A DNA stretch of 64,000 nucleotides from an uncultured Thiodictyon sp. Its GTDB lineage: Bacteria; Pseudomonadota; Gammaproteobacteria; Chromatiales; Chromatiaceae. Within the stretch, counting starts at the first letter, position 1. Every line of letters begins with the position of its first letter. Both the position numbers and the translations under genes were made by a program. Below the pieces are notes generated by a model. The model was not told the DNA's origin. It made no database searches and saw only the letters and a list, made by a program, of their open reading frames with translations. The stretch spans positions 1 to 64,000 of the forward strand of contig NZ_CAJAXH010000017.1 in the NCBI RefSeq assembly GCF_903946935.1. Direction: 5' to 3'. Of this stretch, positions 50,027 through 58,859 are shown piece by piece.

Positions 50027-51034
50027 ATGCCATTGCAGATCGAGTTCAAGACCGCGGGTGCGGACCGGGGGACCTTGCGCGTCCGCGGGCTGCCTGAGGT
50101 CGGGTCCGAGGTCCTGGTGGCGGTCCAGCGGCTCGCCGATGCGCGCTATCTCACGATGCACGGTCTGTGGGACGAGGCCGCCAGTTGGTTCCCCTGCCCC
50201 CGCGTGGACGGCGACGACCCGGCCGTCGTCCGCTTCGAGACGGGCACGGCCCTGAGCGCGGGGATTCTCGGTGCCGCCGGCGAGCCGCTGCGGCTCCATC
50301 TGCGGCGCCGCGATTTCACGGACTTTGGGCCGCTGGAGGTCCGCCACCCCGCGCCCATACACGCGACTGCACCGATCCAGGCGGCCCCGCCGGTGGCCCC
50401 GGAGTCGGCGCTCGCAAGCCCGGACACGGCAACCGACCCGCTACCCGATGCCAAGCCAAGGACGCCAGCCCTGCAACCGGCCCGCCGCCACAGCGGCTGG
50501 CGCTGGGTGGTGCTGGCCCTGTGCGTCATCGGCCTCGCGACCCTGACTTGGCGGTACACGACACAGAAGACCGCCGAACCGATTCCGCCCGGCCCACCGC
50601 CACCCGCCCCGGCGCCCGCCACCGGCAAGGCACTGGCCGATGAGCTCAAACGCCAGAATCTCCCCCCCGCCGCCCTGTTCCAGCGCGCCACACTGGCCGA
50701 CCAATCCGGCGACTGCGCGGCAGCGATCCGGCTTTTTGTTGAGGCCGCGAACCGCGACGCGACCTTGGCGGACGGCCTGGCACGACGGTATGACGGTGCG
50801 GCTTTTCAGCCGTCCCCCTGCTTCGCCGAGCCCAAGGCAGACAGCGCGATGGTTTGGTATGAGCGCGCCGCGCGGGCCGGCATCCCCCACGCGCAACGCC
50901 GTTACGGCGAATTACTCTTGGACGAGACCAGCGCCGGCCCCGTCTACCGGGACGCCATCGAGTGGCTTCGCAAGGCCGCCGCGGCCGGCGATGCGGCGGC
51001 GGCCAGCCGGCTTGCAGCCCTGGGAGAGCGCTGA
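50027..51034 (+). CDS. Single-span membrane protein with Sel1-like repeats
   Basis: This 335-residue protein has an N-terminal beta-rich region without known family (MPLQIEFKTAGADRGTLRVRGLP, residues 1-105), a Pro/Ala-rich linker, one membrane span (WRWVVLALCVIGLATLTWRY, about residue 165-185), a second Pro-rich linker and C-terminal Sel1/TPR-like helices (DSAMVWYERAARAGIPHAQRRYGELLLDE and AIEWLRKAAAAGDAAAASRLAAL). Sel1 repeats usually mediate protein binding. It is convergent with yaeQ; the two stop codons are about 12 bp apart. Role unknown. Confidence 0.75.
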   Translation: MPLQIEFKTAGADRGTLRVRGLPEVGSEVLVAVQRLADARYLTMHGLWDEAASWFPCPRVDGDDPAVVRFETGTALSAGILGAAGEPLRLHLRRRDFTDFGPLEVRHPAPIHATAPIQAAPPVAPESALASPDTATDPLPDAKPRTPALQPARRHSGWRWVVLALCVIGLATLTWRYTTQKTAEPIPPGPPPPAPAPATGKALADELKRQNLPPAALFQRATLADQSGDCAAAIRLFVEAANRDATLADGLARRYDGAAFQPSPCFAEPKADSAMVWYERAARAGIPHAQRRYGELLLDETSAGPVYRDAIEWLRKAAAAGDAAAASRLAALGER

Positions 51035-51045
51035 ACCGGCCATTA

Positions 51046-51585
51046 TCAGGCCAGGCGGTCGATCGGGGTCACATCGACGGTGACTTGATCGGTGCCAAAC
51101 CAGACCTGGCCGCCGTCGATGGTGCATTGCAGCTCCATGGAGCGCTCGGCCAGGTCGGCCAGGGCCCGGACCTCCGCGGTGGTAAGGGCCCAGACCTTGA
51201 GGTTGCGCAGGCGCCGCAGGCCCTCCCCGTTCTGCTCCCACCACAGATCGGACGCCCGCCCGCCGTAGTTGATGACGACGACCTCCCGGGCGCGCCCGCA
51301 CGCCTTGCGGATGCGTCGCTCGTCGGGCTGACCGAGTTCGATCCAACGCTCGATCTCCCCGCTCAGGCTGCGCTGCCACAGGTCCGGCTCGTCGTCCGCA
51401 CTCACGCCCTTGGTGAAGGTGAGCTGCGGGTCCGCATAGAGACAGAAGGCGAACAGCCTGACCATCATCCGGTCATCGGTCTCTGAGGGGTGACGGGCGA
51501 TAGTGAGGCTGTGGCTCTCATAATAGTGACGGTCCATGTCGCTGATCTGCACCTGGGCCTTGAACACGGTTGCCTTGAGGGCCAT
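51046..51585 (-). CDS. yaeQ: YaeQ family protein
   Basis: The 179-residue protein matches YaeQ, a small conserved gammaproteobacterial protein with a PD-(D/E)XK nuclease-like fold whose biological role is not established. Diagnostic are MALKATVFKAQVQISDMDRHYYESHSLTIARHPSETDDRMMVRLFAFCLYA, DEPDLWQRSLSGEIERWIELGQPDERRIRKA and VVVINYGGRASDLWWEQ. It lies downstream of purE on the same strand; a 23-bp-arm palindrome separates them. Confidence 0.95.
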   Translation of the reverse strand: MALKATVFKAQVQISDMDRHYYESHSLTIARHPSETDDRMMVRLFAFCLYADPQLTFTKGVSADDEPDLWQRSLSGEIERWIELGQPDERRIRKACGRAREVVVINYGGRASDLWWEQNGEGLRRLRNLKVWALTTAEVRALADLAERSMELQCTIDGGQVWFGTDQVTVDVTPIDRLA

Positions 51586-51602
51586 ACATCTGTCCTGCTT
51601 CT

Positions 51603-51658
51603 GGAGTCCAAGGCGCAAGCCTTGGTCCTGTCAATCCAAGGCTTGCGCCTTGGACTCC
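51603..51658. repeat. Perfect 23-bp-arm palindrome between purE and yaeQ
   Basis: The left arm (51603-51625, GGAGTCCAAGGCGCAAGCCT...) and right arm (51636-51658) are exact inverses around a 10-base loop. It fills the 76-bp purE-yaeQ gap. It may end the purE transcript or belong to a family of CCAAGGC repeats. There is no U-tract. Confidence 0.75.
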
Positions 51659-51661
51659 CGG

Positions 51662-52195
51662 TCACGCTTGCGCCGCCTCCAGCCGCGCCGCCTTCGCCAA
51701 CACCGCCGCCTCCAGGCCGCGCTTGTAGGCGACGACCCGCTCGCGCACGGCCGGGTCCGCGGTGCCGAGGATCTGGGCGGCGAGGATGCCGGCGTTCTTG
51801 GCGCCGTCGATGGCGACGGTGGCCACCGGCACCCCGGCCGGCATCTGCACGATGGACAGCAGTGAGTCCTGACCGGACAGGGCGGCCGAGCGGATCGGCA
51901 CCCCGATGATCGGCAGCGGCGTGAAGGCCGCCAGCACGCCCGGCAGGTGGGCCGCCCCGCCGGCCCCGGCGATGATGACTTGCAGGCCGCGACCCACCGC
52001 ACCCTCGGCAAAATCGATGGCACGCCGGGGAGTGCGGTGGGCGGAGGCGATGGTCATCTCGTAGGGGATACCAAACTCCCGCAGGATATCCGCCGCCTCC
52101 TGCATCACCGGCAGGTCCGAGTCGCTGCCCATGATGATCCCGACCAGCGGTCGGGCCGGCCGATCAGCCCCTGCTAAAGTTAATGTTGTGCTCAT
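51662..52195 (-). CDS. purE: N5-carboxyaminoimidazole ribonucleotide mutase
   Basis: The 177-residue enzyme interconverts N5-CAIR and CAIR in purine synthesis. The start region is [49 protein letters not shown], with the catalytic His in SAHRTP, then [29 protein letters not shown] and [30 protein letters not shown]. Length is usual for class I PurE. No purK follows; the next gene downstream is yaeQ. An ATG at 52195 ([12 protein letters not shown]) is chosen from the usual distance to the first motif. Confidence 0.96.
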   Translation of the reverse strand: MSTTLTLAGADRPARPLVGIIMGSDSDLPVMQEAADILREFGIPYEMTIASAHRTPRRAIDFAEGAVGRGLQVIIAGAGGAAHLPGVLAAFTPLPIIGVPIRSAALSGQDSLLSIVQMPAGVPVATVAIDGAKNAGILAAQILGTADPAVRERVVAYKRGLEAAVLAKAARLEAAQA

Positions 52196-52331
52196 GGATG
52201 ATCCTCGCCGCTGATGTCGATGGATAAGGGGTATGGGTCCAACAGACAATCATGTCGGTTATCGGGGGGAATGGGAAGCCCCTGTGAAGGATTGATCTCG
52301 TGCCCACGCACCGGCGTGGAAATGCAGTCTT

Positions 52332-52375
52332 GGCCGCTCCAGCGGCGCGAATTCGCACGCGACGCTGGAGCGTCG
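52332..52375. repeat. CGCTCCAGCG/CGCTGGAGCG palindrome upstream of purE
   Basis: CGCTCCAGCG at 52335-52344 and CGCTGGAGCG at 52363-52372 flank GCGCGAATTCGCACGCGA. The arms match the frequent CGACGCTCCAGCGTC-type intergenic palindrome. It lies in the 218-bp gap between the CHAT-STAND gene end and purE, where no other feature is seen. Confidence 0.55.
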
Positions 52376-52413
52376 GGACTGGCTCCCTCGCTGGCGCGTG
52401 GGCGCGAGAAATT

Positions 52414-55400
52414 CTACAGCGTTTCAGCGGACTGGCGGGCCTGGGCGAGGAACTGGTCGATGGCGGCTTGCAGGCTCGCCGGGTCCACCTGGCGCTGGCG
52501 CAGCCACTGGGCCAGGGGGGCGAAGGCGGGGTCGGCGAGCAGCTCGGCCAGGCGGGGGATGGCGAGTTCGGTGCGGGCGGCGCGGGCGCGTCGGAAGGCG
52601 ATGGCGTAGTTGTGCAACGAGGTCTGGAGGGACTGGCCCAGCCCGGCGACCAGGAAGTAGACGAACGCGGCGAGTTGGTGGCGGGCCGACTCGGCGAGCG
52701 CGGGCGGGGTGCCGCTGCCGTCCAGATAGCTGGCCAGATTGTTGTGCGAGAGGGCGCGGTCGGCGGGGTCCGGCAACTGCTCGCGCAGGGCGAGGGCGCG
52801 GCGCTGCTGGGTGATGGCCTGGGCGCGGTCGCCCTGGCGGTTGAAGAGGTCGGCGAGTGAGCCGAGCACCTTGGCGCGCCAGGCGGGATTGTTCTCGAAG
52901 AGCACGAGACAGGTCTCCAGCTCGGCCTTGGCCTCGCCGAGGCGGCCCGGCATCTCCATCAGCACAGTGGCACGGTTCATCCGCGTGGCGCCGAGGTCCT
53001 CCGCCGGGCGTTGCAGTGTACGCTCGACCTCCAGGGTGGCATCCAGGCGGACCAGGGCGGAGGCCCAGTCCGCTTGCGCGTAGTGCGCGTCCTTGGCGAT
53101 GTCGAGTGCGCCGATCAGGGTTCGGGCGAGGGGCTCGGCATCCGGGGCCTCGGGTACTGACTGACCGGCCCGGTGCTGGTGCCACCACCCCTGCACCTGG
53201 GCGAGCCGCCGCTCGACCTCGGGCAGGGCGGTGGCGACCTGGCCCTGCTGGATGTCGATGCGCAGGGCCTCCAACTCGCTGCCGATGACCTGGACGGCGG
53301 GGCGGCCGGCCCTCTTGTGCGCCTCGGCCCCCTCAATCCGCCGCCGACGGGCGCCGTCGAGGTCGCCGACATCGCCGAGTGCGTTCGCCCAGTTGCCGCT
53401 GATCACGGCCAGGTCCGCCCAGGCCTGCCGGGCGCCCTCGCCCCCCGACTCGGCGGCGGCGTCCGCCTGCGCGGCGGCCTGCTCGTAGAAGCTCAGGCCG
53501 GCGTCGGGGCGGCCGGCTTGACGCAACGCATCGGCGAGGTAGCAGAGGCAGGACCAGCGCGGCTGGCCCTCCGGGGCCTGGCCGGCGGCGGTCTCCAGGT
53601 GCGGGGTCAGTGCCTGGAGCAGCACCGGGTCCTGCGTGCTGGTGACGAGGCGGCTGGCAAAGCCGCCCAGTCGCTCCCAGGCCGCGGCCTGGACGCAGTA
53701 GACCAGGGCGCGGCTGCCCGCCTGGATGGCGGCGGTCATGTCCTGGTGCAGCAGCCCCTTGAACGCGGACTCCAGCCGCTGCGCATAGGCGAGGCGCACG
53801 CCGTCCTCGGTCAGGTCCGCCCGGTCCGCCGCGTGACGTTCCATCCAGTCGCGGATGCGCTCGCGCACCAGCTCATGACAGCCGAAGTTCGGGGTCGCGT
53901 CCCCCTCCCCGGCACGCTCCTCGGTCACCAAGCCCAGGGCGACCAGCCGGCGCAGCAGCGGGGCCGGGTCGGGTTGCGCCGGTGCCGCGGGCGGCAGGGC
54001 GTCGAGCATGGCGCGCCAGTCCGGCGACATCTCCTGCAACATCGCCTCAAGCTCGGCAGGAATGGTCGGCAGCACCTCCAGCATCGCCTTGATCTGCCGC
54101 AGTTGCCCCTGCTCCTCATCCTCCCCGCTCCAACCCCCCCGAATCAGCCGGAGGGACTCCGGCTGATTGGCCAAGGCAATGATCCACAACAACCGCCGCG
54201 CCTCCGGACTCAGGTCATCGAGCAACTGCCCGATCGAGCGCCCCAGCGCGTCGTCCAGATAGGCGAGTTCCGCCGCGTCCCCCGGCTGCATGGCGAAGAG
54301 CGCGGGCAGGCGGTCGAATCCCTTGGCCTCTTCCAGTACCGCCAGCACGTCCAAGAGCCGCGGGCGCAGCGCCGGGTCCGCCGCCAGCCGGGCGAGCCGG
54401 TCCATCAGGAGCGGATGGAAGCGGCTGGCATGGAGCAGACGTTGGGCGAGCCGCCGCTCCGCAGGATCGGCACCGAAGATCATCCCGCCCAGGGTCGGCT
54501 GCTCGCGCAGATAGAGCGCCGCCTCCGCGGCGGGCAGTGGGCCGAGCAGGACGGTGAGGCCCGTCGGGTCCGCTGCGCGGACCGCGGCCTGCGCCAACGC
54601 GGCGAGCGGACGGCGGCTGGCGATGAGTACCCGGGAGGGGGCGCCGACCAGACCGGCGGCGAGGGCCTCAAGACATTGATCCCAGGCCGGGTCCTGGCAG
54701 GCCCAGACCGGGTTGGCGGCCGGCTCCGGCCTGGGCTTGAGATTGGTCTCGAAGTTGTCCAGCACCAGCAGGATCGCCTCGTCCTTGAGCGCACGGACCA
54801 GGTTGAGGATGAGCCGCGTCAGGCGCTCGTAACCGGTGAATCCCGGCTCCGGGTTGCGGTGGACGGCATCGGCCGGGCGGGCCTTGACGTGCGCGTGATA
54901 GCGGCCGAGCTCGCCATGAAGCTTGAGATGAATGTCGCGCAGCCAGGCGTCGAACGCAAGCGGGCTGGGCTTGACCTGGTAGATCAGGACCCAGTCGAAG
55001 CCCTGTTCCCAGAGGTCCAGGGCCTCGGCCGCCAGCGCGGTCTTGCCCATGCCGCCCAGGCCGACGATGACGGCGACCGGGCTGGTCTGCGCATCCGGAC
55101 CGGTACCAATGAAGTCCGCCCCGAGCCGCGTCAGTTCCCAGGTCCGCCCGACGAAGTGCGGATGCGCCACAGTGGTCAGCTCGGCGACCGGATGCAGGCG
55201 CCGGCCGCGCGCATCGGATGCGCCGCCGCGGCCGGCTCGCAACGTCAGCCCGGGCGTCTCCTCGCCATAGAGGACCGGGGTGGCGTGGTCGCAGACCTGA
55301 AACCAGGCCGGCGCCTGCGCCGGGCCATTGAGCAGCGCCCGGCGCACCAGGGTGTGCGCGGCGGCGGCGTCCTTGGGCCTGGGGTCGGCGAGCAGTGCGC

Positions 55401-56460
55401 GGTAGAAGCTGAGCGCCAGCTCACGGGCATAGTCGTCCCCGACCGCGTAGCGCATGGCGACCACGGACGGGACACCGCCTTGCAGCAGGGCGTGGGCGGA
55501 GCCGGTGTAGCCGGGCTGGTCGTGCAGGTCCAGGTCGCGGCTGGGGTCGGCGGCGATCTGCTTGGTGGCTGGCGCCTTACCCTGGGCGAGGGCGAGGAAG
55601 TCGTCCCAGTCCTGGACGCGCAGCAGGTCGCCGGAGTGGCAGGCGCTGAGCACAAAGAGGCGCGGGAGCAGGCCGCCCGCGTCCAGGAAGAGCTTGAGCA
55701 GGTCCTGGCCGGAGATCGGGTCGCCGGCGCCGCCGGGGCGGGCGAGTTCCAGCAGGTTACGATTGCCGTGACCGCTCCAGTGTACACAGTGGTAGCCACC
55801 GTGACCCTGCACTTGGGCGATGAGCCGCTCCCGCGTCACGCCGTGGCTGAGGAAATGGGCGACGACCTGGCGCCCCGGATAGACCTCTTTTTCAAAGAGC
55901 CGGATCAGCGCGCGGCGTTCCCGACGCAGCCCGAGCGGCTGGGAGCCGCGGGCCTCGGCAAAGACGAACAGCACCCGCAGCGGCTCGTCCGGCGCGAGCG
56001 CCATGGGCGTGGAGGCGGGGTCCTGCCGATCATGGACGACACGGACCAACAGGTTGCGCTCGGCCAGGCTGTCGGCATCCGCTGCCGGGCGGGCTAGTTC
56101 CCAGGGGACGCGGGCCAAAGCGGCGGCCAGCGGGTTGTCGCGTTCCGCCGCACCGGGCAGTTGGATGCGCAGTGTGCGCTGGGTCCGCACGGTCCAAAGC
56201 GGCTTGAAGATGTCGACGCCCAGGACCTCCTCGGCGATGCAGACCCCGACCTCGGCCAGGGCGGCACGCTGGCCGGCCTCGTCGCAATACAACCGCAGGT
56301 AGTCGCGCAGGTCAAAAAGGCCCTGTTGGCGCCCCGCCGGGATGGTCTTGAAGTCGGTCTGCTGATAGGCAAGCTGGTTGCCGGCGCCGTCCAGCAGGCG
56401 GAATTCAGCGGTGCGGCTCGGGTAGTCGGCGGTAACGACGAGGTCGAAGCGGGCAGTCAT
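52414..56460 (-). CDS. CHAT protease-STAND NTPase-TPR protein
   Basis: This 1348-residue protein has three parts. Residues about 1-410: a CHAT domain (caspase-like protease), with the predicted catalytic His in HCVHWSGHGNRN (about H231) and Cys in LFVLSACHSGD (about C274). Residues about 440-720: a STAND (NB-ARC/NACHT-like) ATPase with Walker A VIVGLGGMGKTALAAEAL (K about 473) and Walker B ILLVLDNFE (D about 568). The rest is helical, with a TPR-type C-terminus (QADWASALVRLDATLEVERTL, RQGDRAQAITQQRRALALREQL). Such architectures in bacteria sense phage or stress and trigger proteolysis. Partner and target are unknown. The start MTARFDLVVTADYPSRTAEF is preferred to upstream codons. A 57-residue ORF lies upstream on the same strand. 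Confidence 0.93.
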   Translation of the reverse strand: MTARFDLVVTADYPSRTAEFRLLDGAGNQLAYQQTDFKTIPAGRQQGLFDLRDYLRLYCDEAGQRAALAEVGVCIAEEVLGVDIFKPLWTVRTQRTLRIQLPGAAERDNPLAAALARVPWELARPAADADSLAERNLLVRVVHDRQDPASTPMALAPDEPLRVLFVFAEARGSQPLGLRRERRALIRLFEKEVYPGRQVVAHFLSHGVTRERLIAQVQGHGGYHCVHWSGHGNRNLLELARPGGAGDPISGQDLLKLFLDAGGLLPRLFVLSACHSGDLLRVQDWDDFLALAQGKAPATKQIAADPSRDLDLHDQPGYTGSAHALLQGGVPSVVAMRYAVGDDYARELALSFYRALLADPRPKDAAAAHTLVRRALLNGPAQAPAWFQVCDHATPVLYGEETPGLTLRAGRGGASDARGRRLHPVAELTTVAHPHFVGRTWELTRLGADFIGTGPDAQTSPVAVIVGLGGMGKTALAAEALDLWEQGFDWVLIYQVKPSPLAFDAWLRDIHLKLHGELGRYHAHVKARPADAVHRNPEPGFTGYERLTRLILNLVRALKDEAILLVLDNFETNLKPRPEPAANPVWACQDPAWDQCLEALAAGLVGAPSRVLIASRRPLAALAQAAVRAADPTGLTVLLGPLPAAEAALYLREQPTLGGMIFGADPAERRLAQRLLHASRFHPLLMDRLARLAADPALRPRLLDVLAVLEEAKGFDRLPALFAMQPGDAAELAYLDDALGRSIGQLLDDLSPEARRLLWIIALANQPESLRLIRGGWSGEDEEQGQLRQIKAMLEVLPTIPAELEAMLQEMSPDWRAMLDALPPAAPAQPDPAPLLRRLVALGLVTEERAGEGDATPNFGCHELVRERIRDWMERHAADRADLTEDGVRLAYAQRLESAFKGLLHQDMTAAIQAGSRALVYCVQAAAWERLGGFASRLVTSTQDPVLLQALTPHLETAAGQAPEGQPRWSCLCYLADALRQAGRPDAGLSFYEQAAAQADAAAESGGEGARQAWADLAVISGNWANALGDVGDLDGARRRRIEGAEAHKRAGRPAVQVIGSELEALRIDIQQGQVATALPEVERRLAQVQGWWHQHRAGQSVPEAPDAEPLARTLIGALDIAKDAHYAQADWASALVRLDATLEVERTLQRPAEDLGATRMNRATVLMEMPGRLGEAKAELETCLVLFENNPAWRAKVLGSLADLFNRQGDRAQAITQQRRALALREQLPDPADRALSHNNLASYLDGSGTPPALAESARHQLAAFVYFLVAGLGQSLQTSLHNYAIAFRRARAARTELAIPRLAELLADPAFAPLAQWLRQRQVDPASLQAAIDQFLAQARQSAETL

Positions 56461-56607
56461 GGCGGCGGATGCTCCTGCAACGGGTCCAGGGTCGCCCGGG
56501 TGGCGCCGGTCCGCGGCCGCCAAGGCGGGGACTATCATCCGAAAAAAGCCATCGATCCGCAAATGGCTTCGCTGCCGCGCGGCGAGACACGGCCAACAAG
56601 CGGTGTT

Positions 56608-56667
56608 CGGTCCGCACAGCGGACCCTACGGCTGGCGCCGCGCCCGTAGGGTCCGCTGTGCGGACCA
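56608..56667. repeat. Inverted pair of GGTCCGC hairpins
   Basis: GGTCCGCACAGCGGACCCTA (from 56609) faces TAGGGTCCGCTGTGCGGACC (from 56647), each itself a hairpin, about 17 bp apart. Related elements are at 5894-5917, 6050-6066, 17246-17260 and 59461-59481. It separates the 57-residue gene from the CHAT-STAND gene, a 250-bp gap with no other recognised content. Confidence 0.8.
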
Positions 56668-56711
56668 ACGACCTCGCCGTTAGCACGGTGGCGAGGCCGA
56701 TACCGGGTCGG

Positions 56712-56885
56712 TTACGTCTTATTTTGGTCCTTGTTGAACAAGCCCATCTGATATTCCAGGTCGTAACGGCCGAACACCAGGTTGGCCTCGCGCAGGAGTT
56801 CCTCGAAGAGGTCCCGCGGGTCCTCCCCGTCGGCGATCCGCCGGTCGACCAAGGTCTCGAGAATCTCTTTGAAGCTGGTAGCCAT
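56712..56885 (-). CDS. 57-residue acidic protein upstream of the CHAT-STAND gene
   Basis: MATSFKEILETLVDRRIADG continuing EDPRDLFEELLREANLVFGR and YDLEYQMGLFNKDQNKT: a small soluble, mostly helical, acidic protein. The ATG is preceded by a GGGGGTG purine tract and a TATACT -10-like box (plus-strand positions 56918-56923). The reading frame continues upstream with another ATG (56948), but the codons between are less convincing. It is on the same strand as the CHAT-STAND gene, 250 bp upstream, and could be a partner, trigger or inhibitor; that link is inference from position. No family was recognised. Confidence 0.65.
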   Translation of the reverse strand: MATSFKEILETLVDRRIADGEDPRDLFEELLREANLVFGRYDLEYQMGLFNKDQNKT

Positions 56886-57011
56886 AAACACCCCCACAGG
56901 TTTCGTTGCGAACTTAGAGTATAGCGCTCCCCCCCAAAGTGCCGACATAGAAGTTGGCGGGAGCGCCGACAGAATGTCGGCGCTCCCAGGTGCCGCCTGG
57001 CGGCGGGAGAC

Positions 57012-57043
57012 AAAAAAAACCGGCCCGGCGTGAGCCGGGTCGG
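57012..57043 (-). terminator. Intrinsic terminator of the rpsF-rpsR-DUF2232-rplI operon
   Basis: On the minus strand CCCGGCTCACGCCGGGCCGG is followed by TTTTTTTTG: a stable stem-loop with an eight-T tract, about 55 bp after the rplI stop. This is the clearest rho-independent terminator in the window. Confidence 0.85.
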
Positions 57044-57098
57044 GTCTTGGGCGGCATCCCTGCCGCAGCGATCGGATCGCCCCGAGCGGCCTTCTGGA

Positions 57099-57545
57099 TC
57101 AGCTTTCCGGGACGATATCCACCGTCACCGTCGCCTCCACCTCGGGGTGCAGACGCAGCGTGATCTCGAACTCGCCGGTGGTACGCAAGGCGGCCGGGAG
57201 ACGGACCTCGGCCTTGACCACGGCCATGCCGGCGGCGGTGATCGCGGCGGCGATATCGCCGGCGCCCACCGAGCCGAACAGACGGCCCTCGTCACCCGCC
57301 TTGCGGGCGATGGTGACACGCACCCCGTCAAAGGAGGTCTTGCGCTCCTCGGCGCTCGCCAGGTTGGCAGCGGCCTCGCGCTCCAGTTCAGCCCGACGGG
57401 CCTCGAAGGCCTCCAGGTTCTTGGCCGTGGCCGACACGGCGTGCCCGCCGGGGACCAGATAGTTGCGGCCGTAGCCGGGGCGCACACTGACCTTGTCGCC
57501 AAGGGCGCCCAGACCACCGACATTCTTCAGCAGGATGACTTCCAC
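57099..57545 (-). CDS. rplI: 50S ribosomal protein L9
   Basis: The 148-residue protein binds 23S r[40 protein letters not shown] is the conserved N-domain, followed by the long helix [25 protein letters not shown] and a C-terminal domain with [21 protein letters not shown]. The GTG at 57545 is chosen because a GAGGAAA ribosome-binding site lies 7 bases upstream and the length matches the family; the longer frame starting at TTG adds five non-conserved residues. It is the last gene of the rpsF operon, followed by an intrinsic terminator. Confidence 0.97.
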   Translation of the reverse strand: MEVILLKNVGGLGALGDKVSVRPGYGRNYLVPGGHAVSATAKNLEAFEARRAELEREAAANLASAEERKTSFDGVRVTIARKAGDEGRLFGSVGAGDIAAAITAAGMAVVKAEVRLPAALRTTGEFEITLRLHPEVEATVTVDIVPES

Positions 57546-57602
57546 TTCGCTTTTCCTCAAGTCTAAGGGGGTAACCGCCGCGCGCCTGGTGTACGCGCAC
57601 CG

Positions 57603-58514
57603 TCAGCCTGGGCTGTCGGGGCGCCGCCCGAGGCGGGCGCGCAGGTCGGCCCAGATATCCACCAGGCCGATACAGACCACCAACACCAGGGTGCGGGGCA
57701 TGAATGCGACCAACAACACATAGAAACCCACCAGCCAGCCACGGTGCGCGCCGCGCGCCCGGTGCAGTTGGTGGATGACCGCCAACCCCTGCAACAGCCA
57801 CAGGGGGGAGAGTACGAGCAACAGGTCGGTGAGCAGGCCGGGACCGGGCCACCAGCCGCCGGCCACCGCCAGGGCCACCCCGGCGATGCCAAACACCGGA
57901 TGCAGCCGGAAGGCGCGGAAATCCGCCCCGAAGCCGCCCGGATTGTAGACCTGGGCCTGCCACCAGCGCCCGATGAAGAGCCCCAACAACACCTGGAGCA
58001 TTAGGCCCGCGGCAAAGGTCCCGGTGAGCCAAGGCGCCAGGCCCTCAAAGAGCGCCTGCGCCGCGCCCGCGTCCAGCCCGCCATCCTTGACCAAGGCCGT
58101 CTGAAAGGGCTCCATCAGCCGCAGCCAATGCCGGCTGGGATCGGCGATGAGGGCATGAATCGCCAGCATCGCCCCGGCCCCGGCCAGCCCCGCCACCTGG
58201 GCGGTGAACGCCAGTGAGCGGGAAAAGCGCAGGACGGCGGCGAGCACCCACACCGGGAGCCAGAGGATCAGCACCACCGCCAGGGCCGGCCAGGGCGAGC
58301 CCAACAGCATGGCACACACGACCATGCAGCCAAGGCCCGCCAAGCCGCCGACCCGGGCCCCATAGCCGATGCCGTTACGCAGGGTCACCAGGGCGACGGA
58401 CGCGCTGCTCAGAAGCCCGACCAACGGGATCAGCAGGGACAGGACCCCGGTCCCCCAGGCGACCAGCACGGCGCTCGCCGGTCCCCGCATGATGAATTGA
58501 GCCAGCGGCTTCAT
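57603..58514 (-). CDS. DUF2232 multi-spanning membrane protein
   Basis: The 303-residue protein of about eight transmembrane segments belongs to DUF2232, a family often found between rpsR and rplI in Gammaproteobacteria such as Pseudomonas. The hydrophobic segments are evenly distributed (e.g. SAVLVAWGTGVLSLLIPLVGLL, VLILWLPVWVLAAVLRF, LWLLQGLAVIHQLHRARG). Function unknown; some relatives are similar to YybS of Bacillus. Its gene order here supports a gammaproteobacterial host. Confidence 0.88.
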   Translation of the reverse strand: MKPLAQFIMRGPASAVLVAWGTGVLSLLIPLVGLLSSASVALVTLRNGIGYGARVGGLAGLGCMVVCAMLLGSPWPALAVVLILWLPVWVLAAVLRFSRSLAFTAQVAGLAGAGAMLAIHALIADPSRHWLRLMEPFQTALVKDGGLDAGAAQALFEGLAPWLTGTFAAGLMLQVLLGLFIGRWWQAQVYNPGGFGADFRAFRLHPVFGIAGVALAVAGGWWPGPGLLTDLLLVLSPLWLLQGLAVIHQLHRARGAHRGWLVGFYVLLVAFMPRTLVLVVCIGLVDIWADLRARLGRRPDSPG

Positions 58515-58584
58515 CGGCCGGGGATGGGCGTGAGTCCTGGGCGGTACCGGGTGCGTAGCGCACCCGCCCGCATCAGGATCGGGC

Positions 58585-58818
58585 TCAATGCGCGTCGGTG
58601 TAGGGCAGCAAGGCCAGGAAGCGGGCGCGCTTGACCGCTTGGGCGAGCTGGCGCTGATACTTGGCCGAGGTGCCGGTGATGCGGCTCGGCACGATCTTGC
58701 CGGACTCGCTCACATAGGCCTTGAGCAGGTTGAGGTCCTTGTAGTCGATCTCGACGATACCTTCGGCGGTAAACCGGCAGTAACGCTTGCGACGGAAGAA
58801 ACGGGAGCTATTTTCCAT
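58585..58818 (-). CDS. rpsR: 30S ribosomal protein S18
   Basis: The 77-residue protein binds the platform of the 30S subunit with S6. [74 protein letters not shown] is the full conserved sequence with no oddities, apart from a single Cys (YCRF), which is common. It follows rpsF by 41 bp. Confidence 0.98.
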   Translation of the reverse strand: MENSSRFFRRKRYCRFTAEGIVEIDYKDLNLLKAYVSESGKIVPSRITGTSAKYQRQLAQAVKRARFLALLPYTDAH

Positions 58819-58859
58819 TTTATCTGGCCCTTTGAATTCGTTGGTGGCCGAGGTCGGTC

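Noticed and set aside
53173-56097. Plus-strand open frame of about 974 codons opposite the CHAT-STAND gene
   Set aside because: It has no recognisable domain, no ribosome site and is fully antisense to a gene with CHAT, Walker A and Walker B motifs.
52414-56460. The CHAT protein as the protease of a type III-E CRISPR system
   Set aside because: The nearby CRISPR locus is type I-G and almost 47 kb away; there is no gRAMP effector in the window, and this protein carries its own STAND ATPase.
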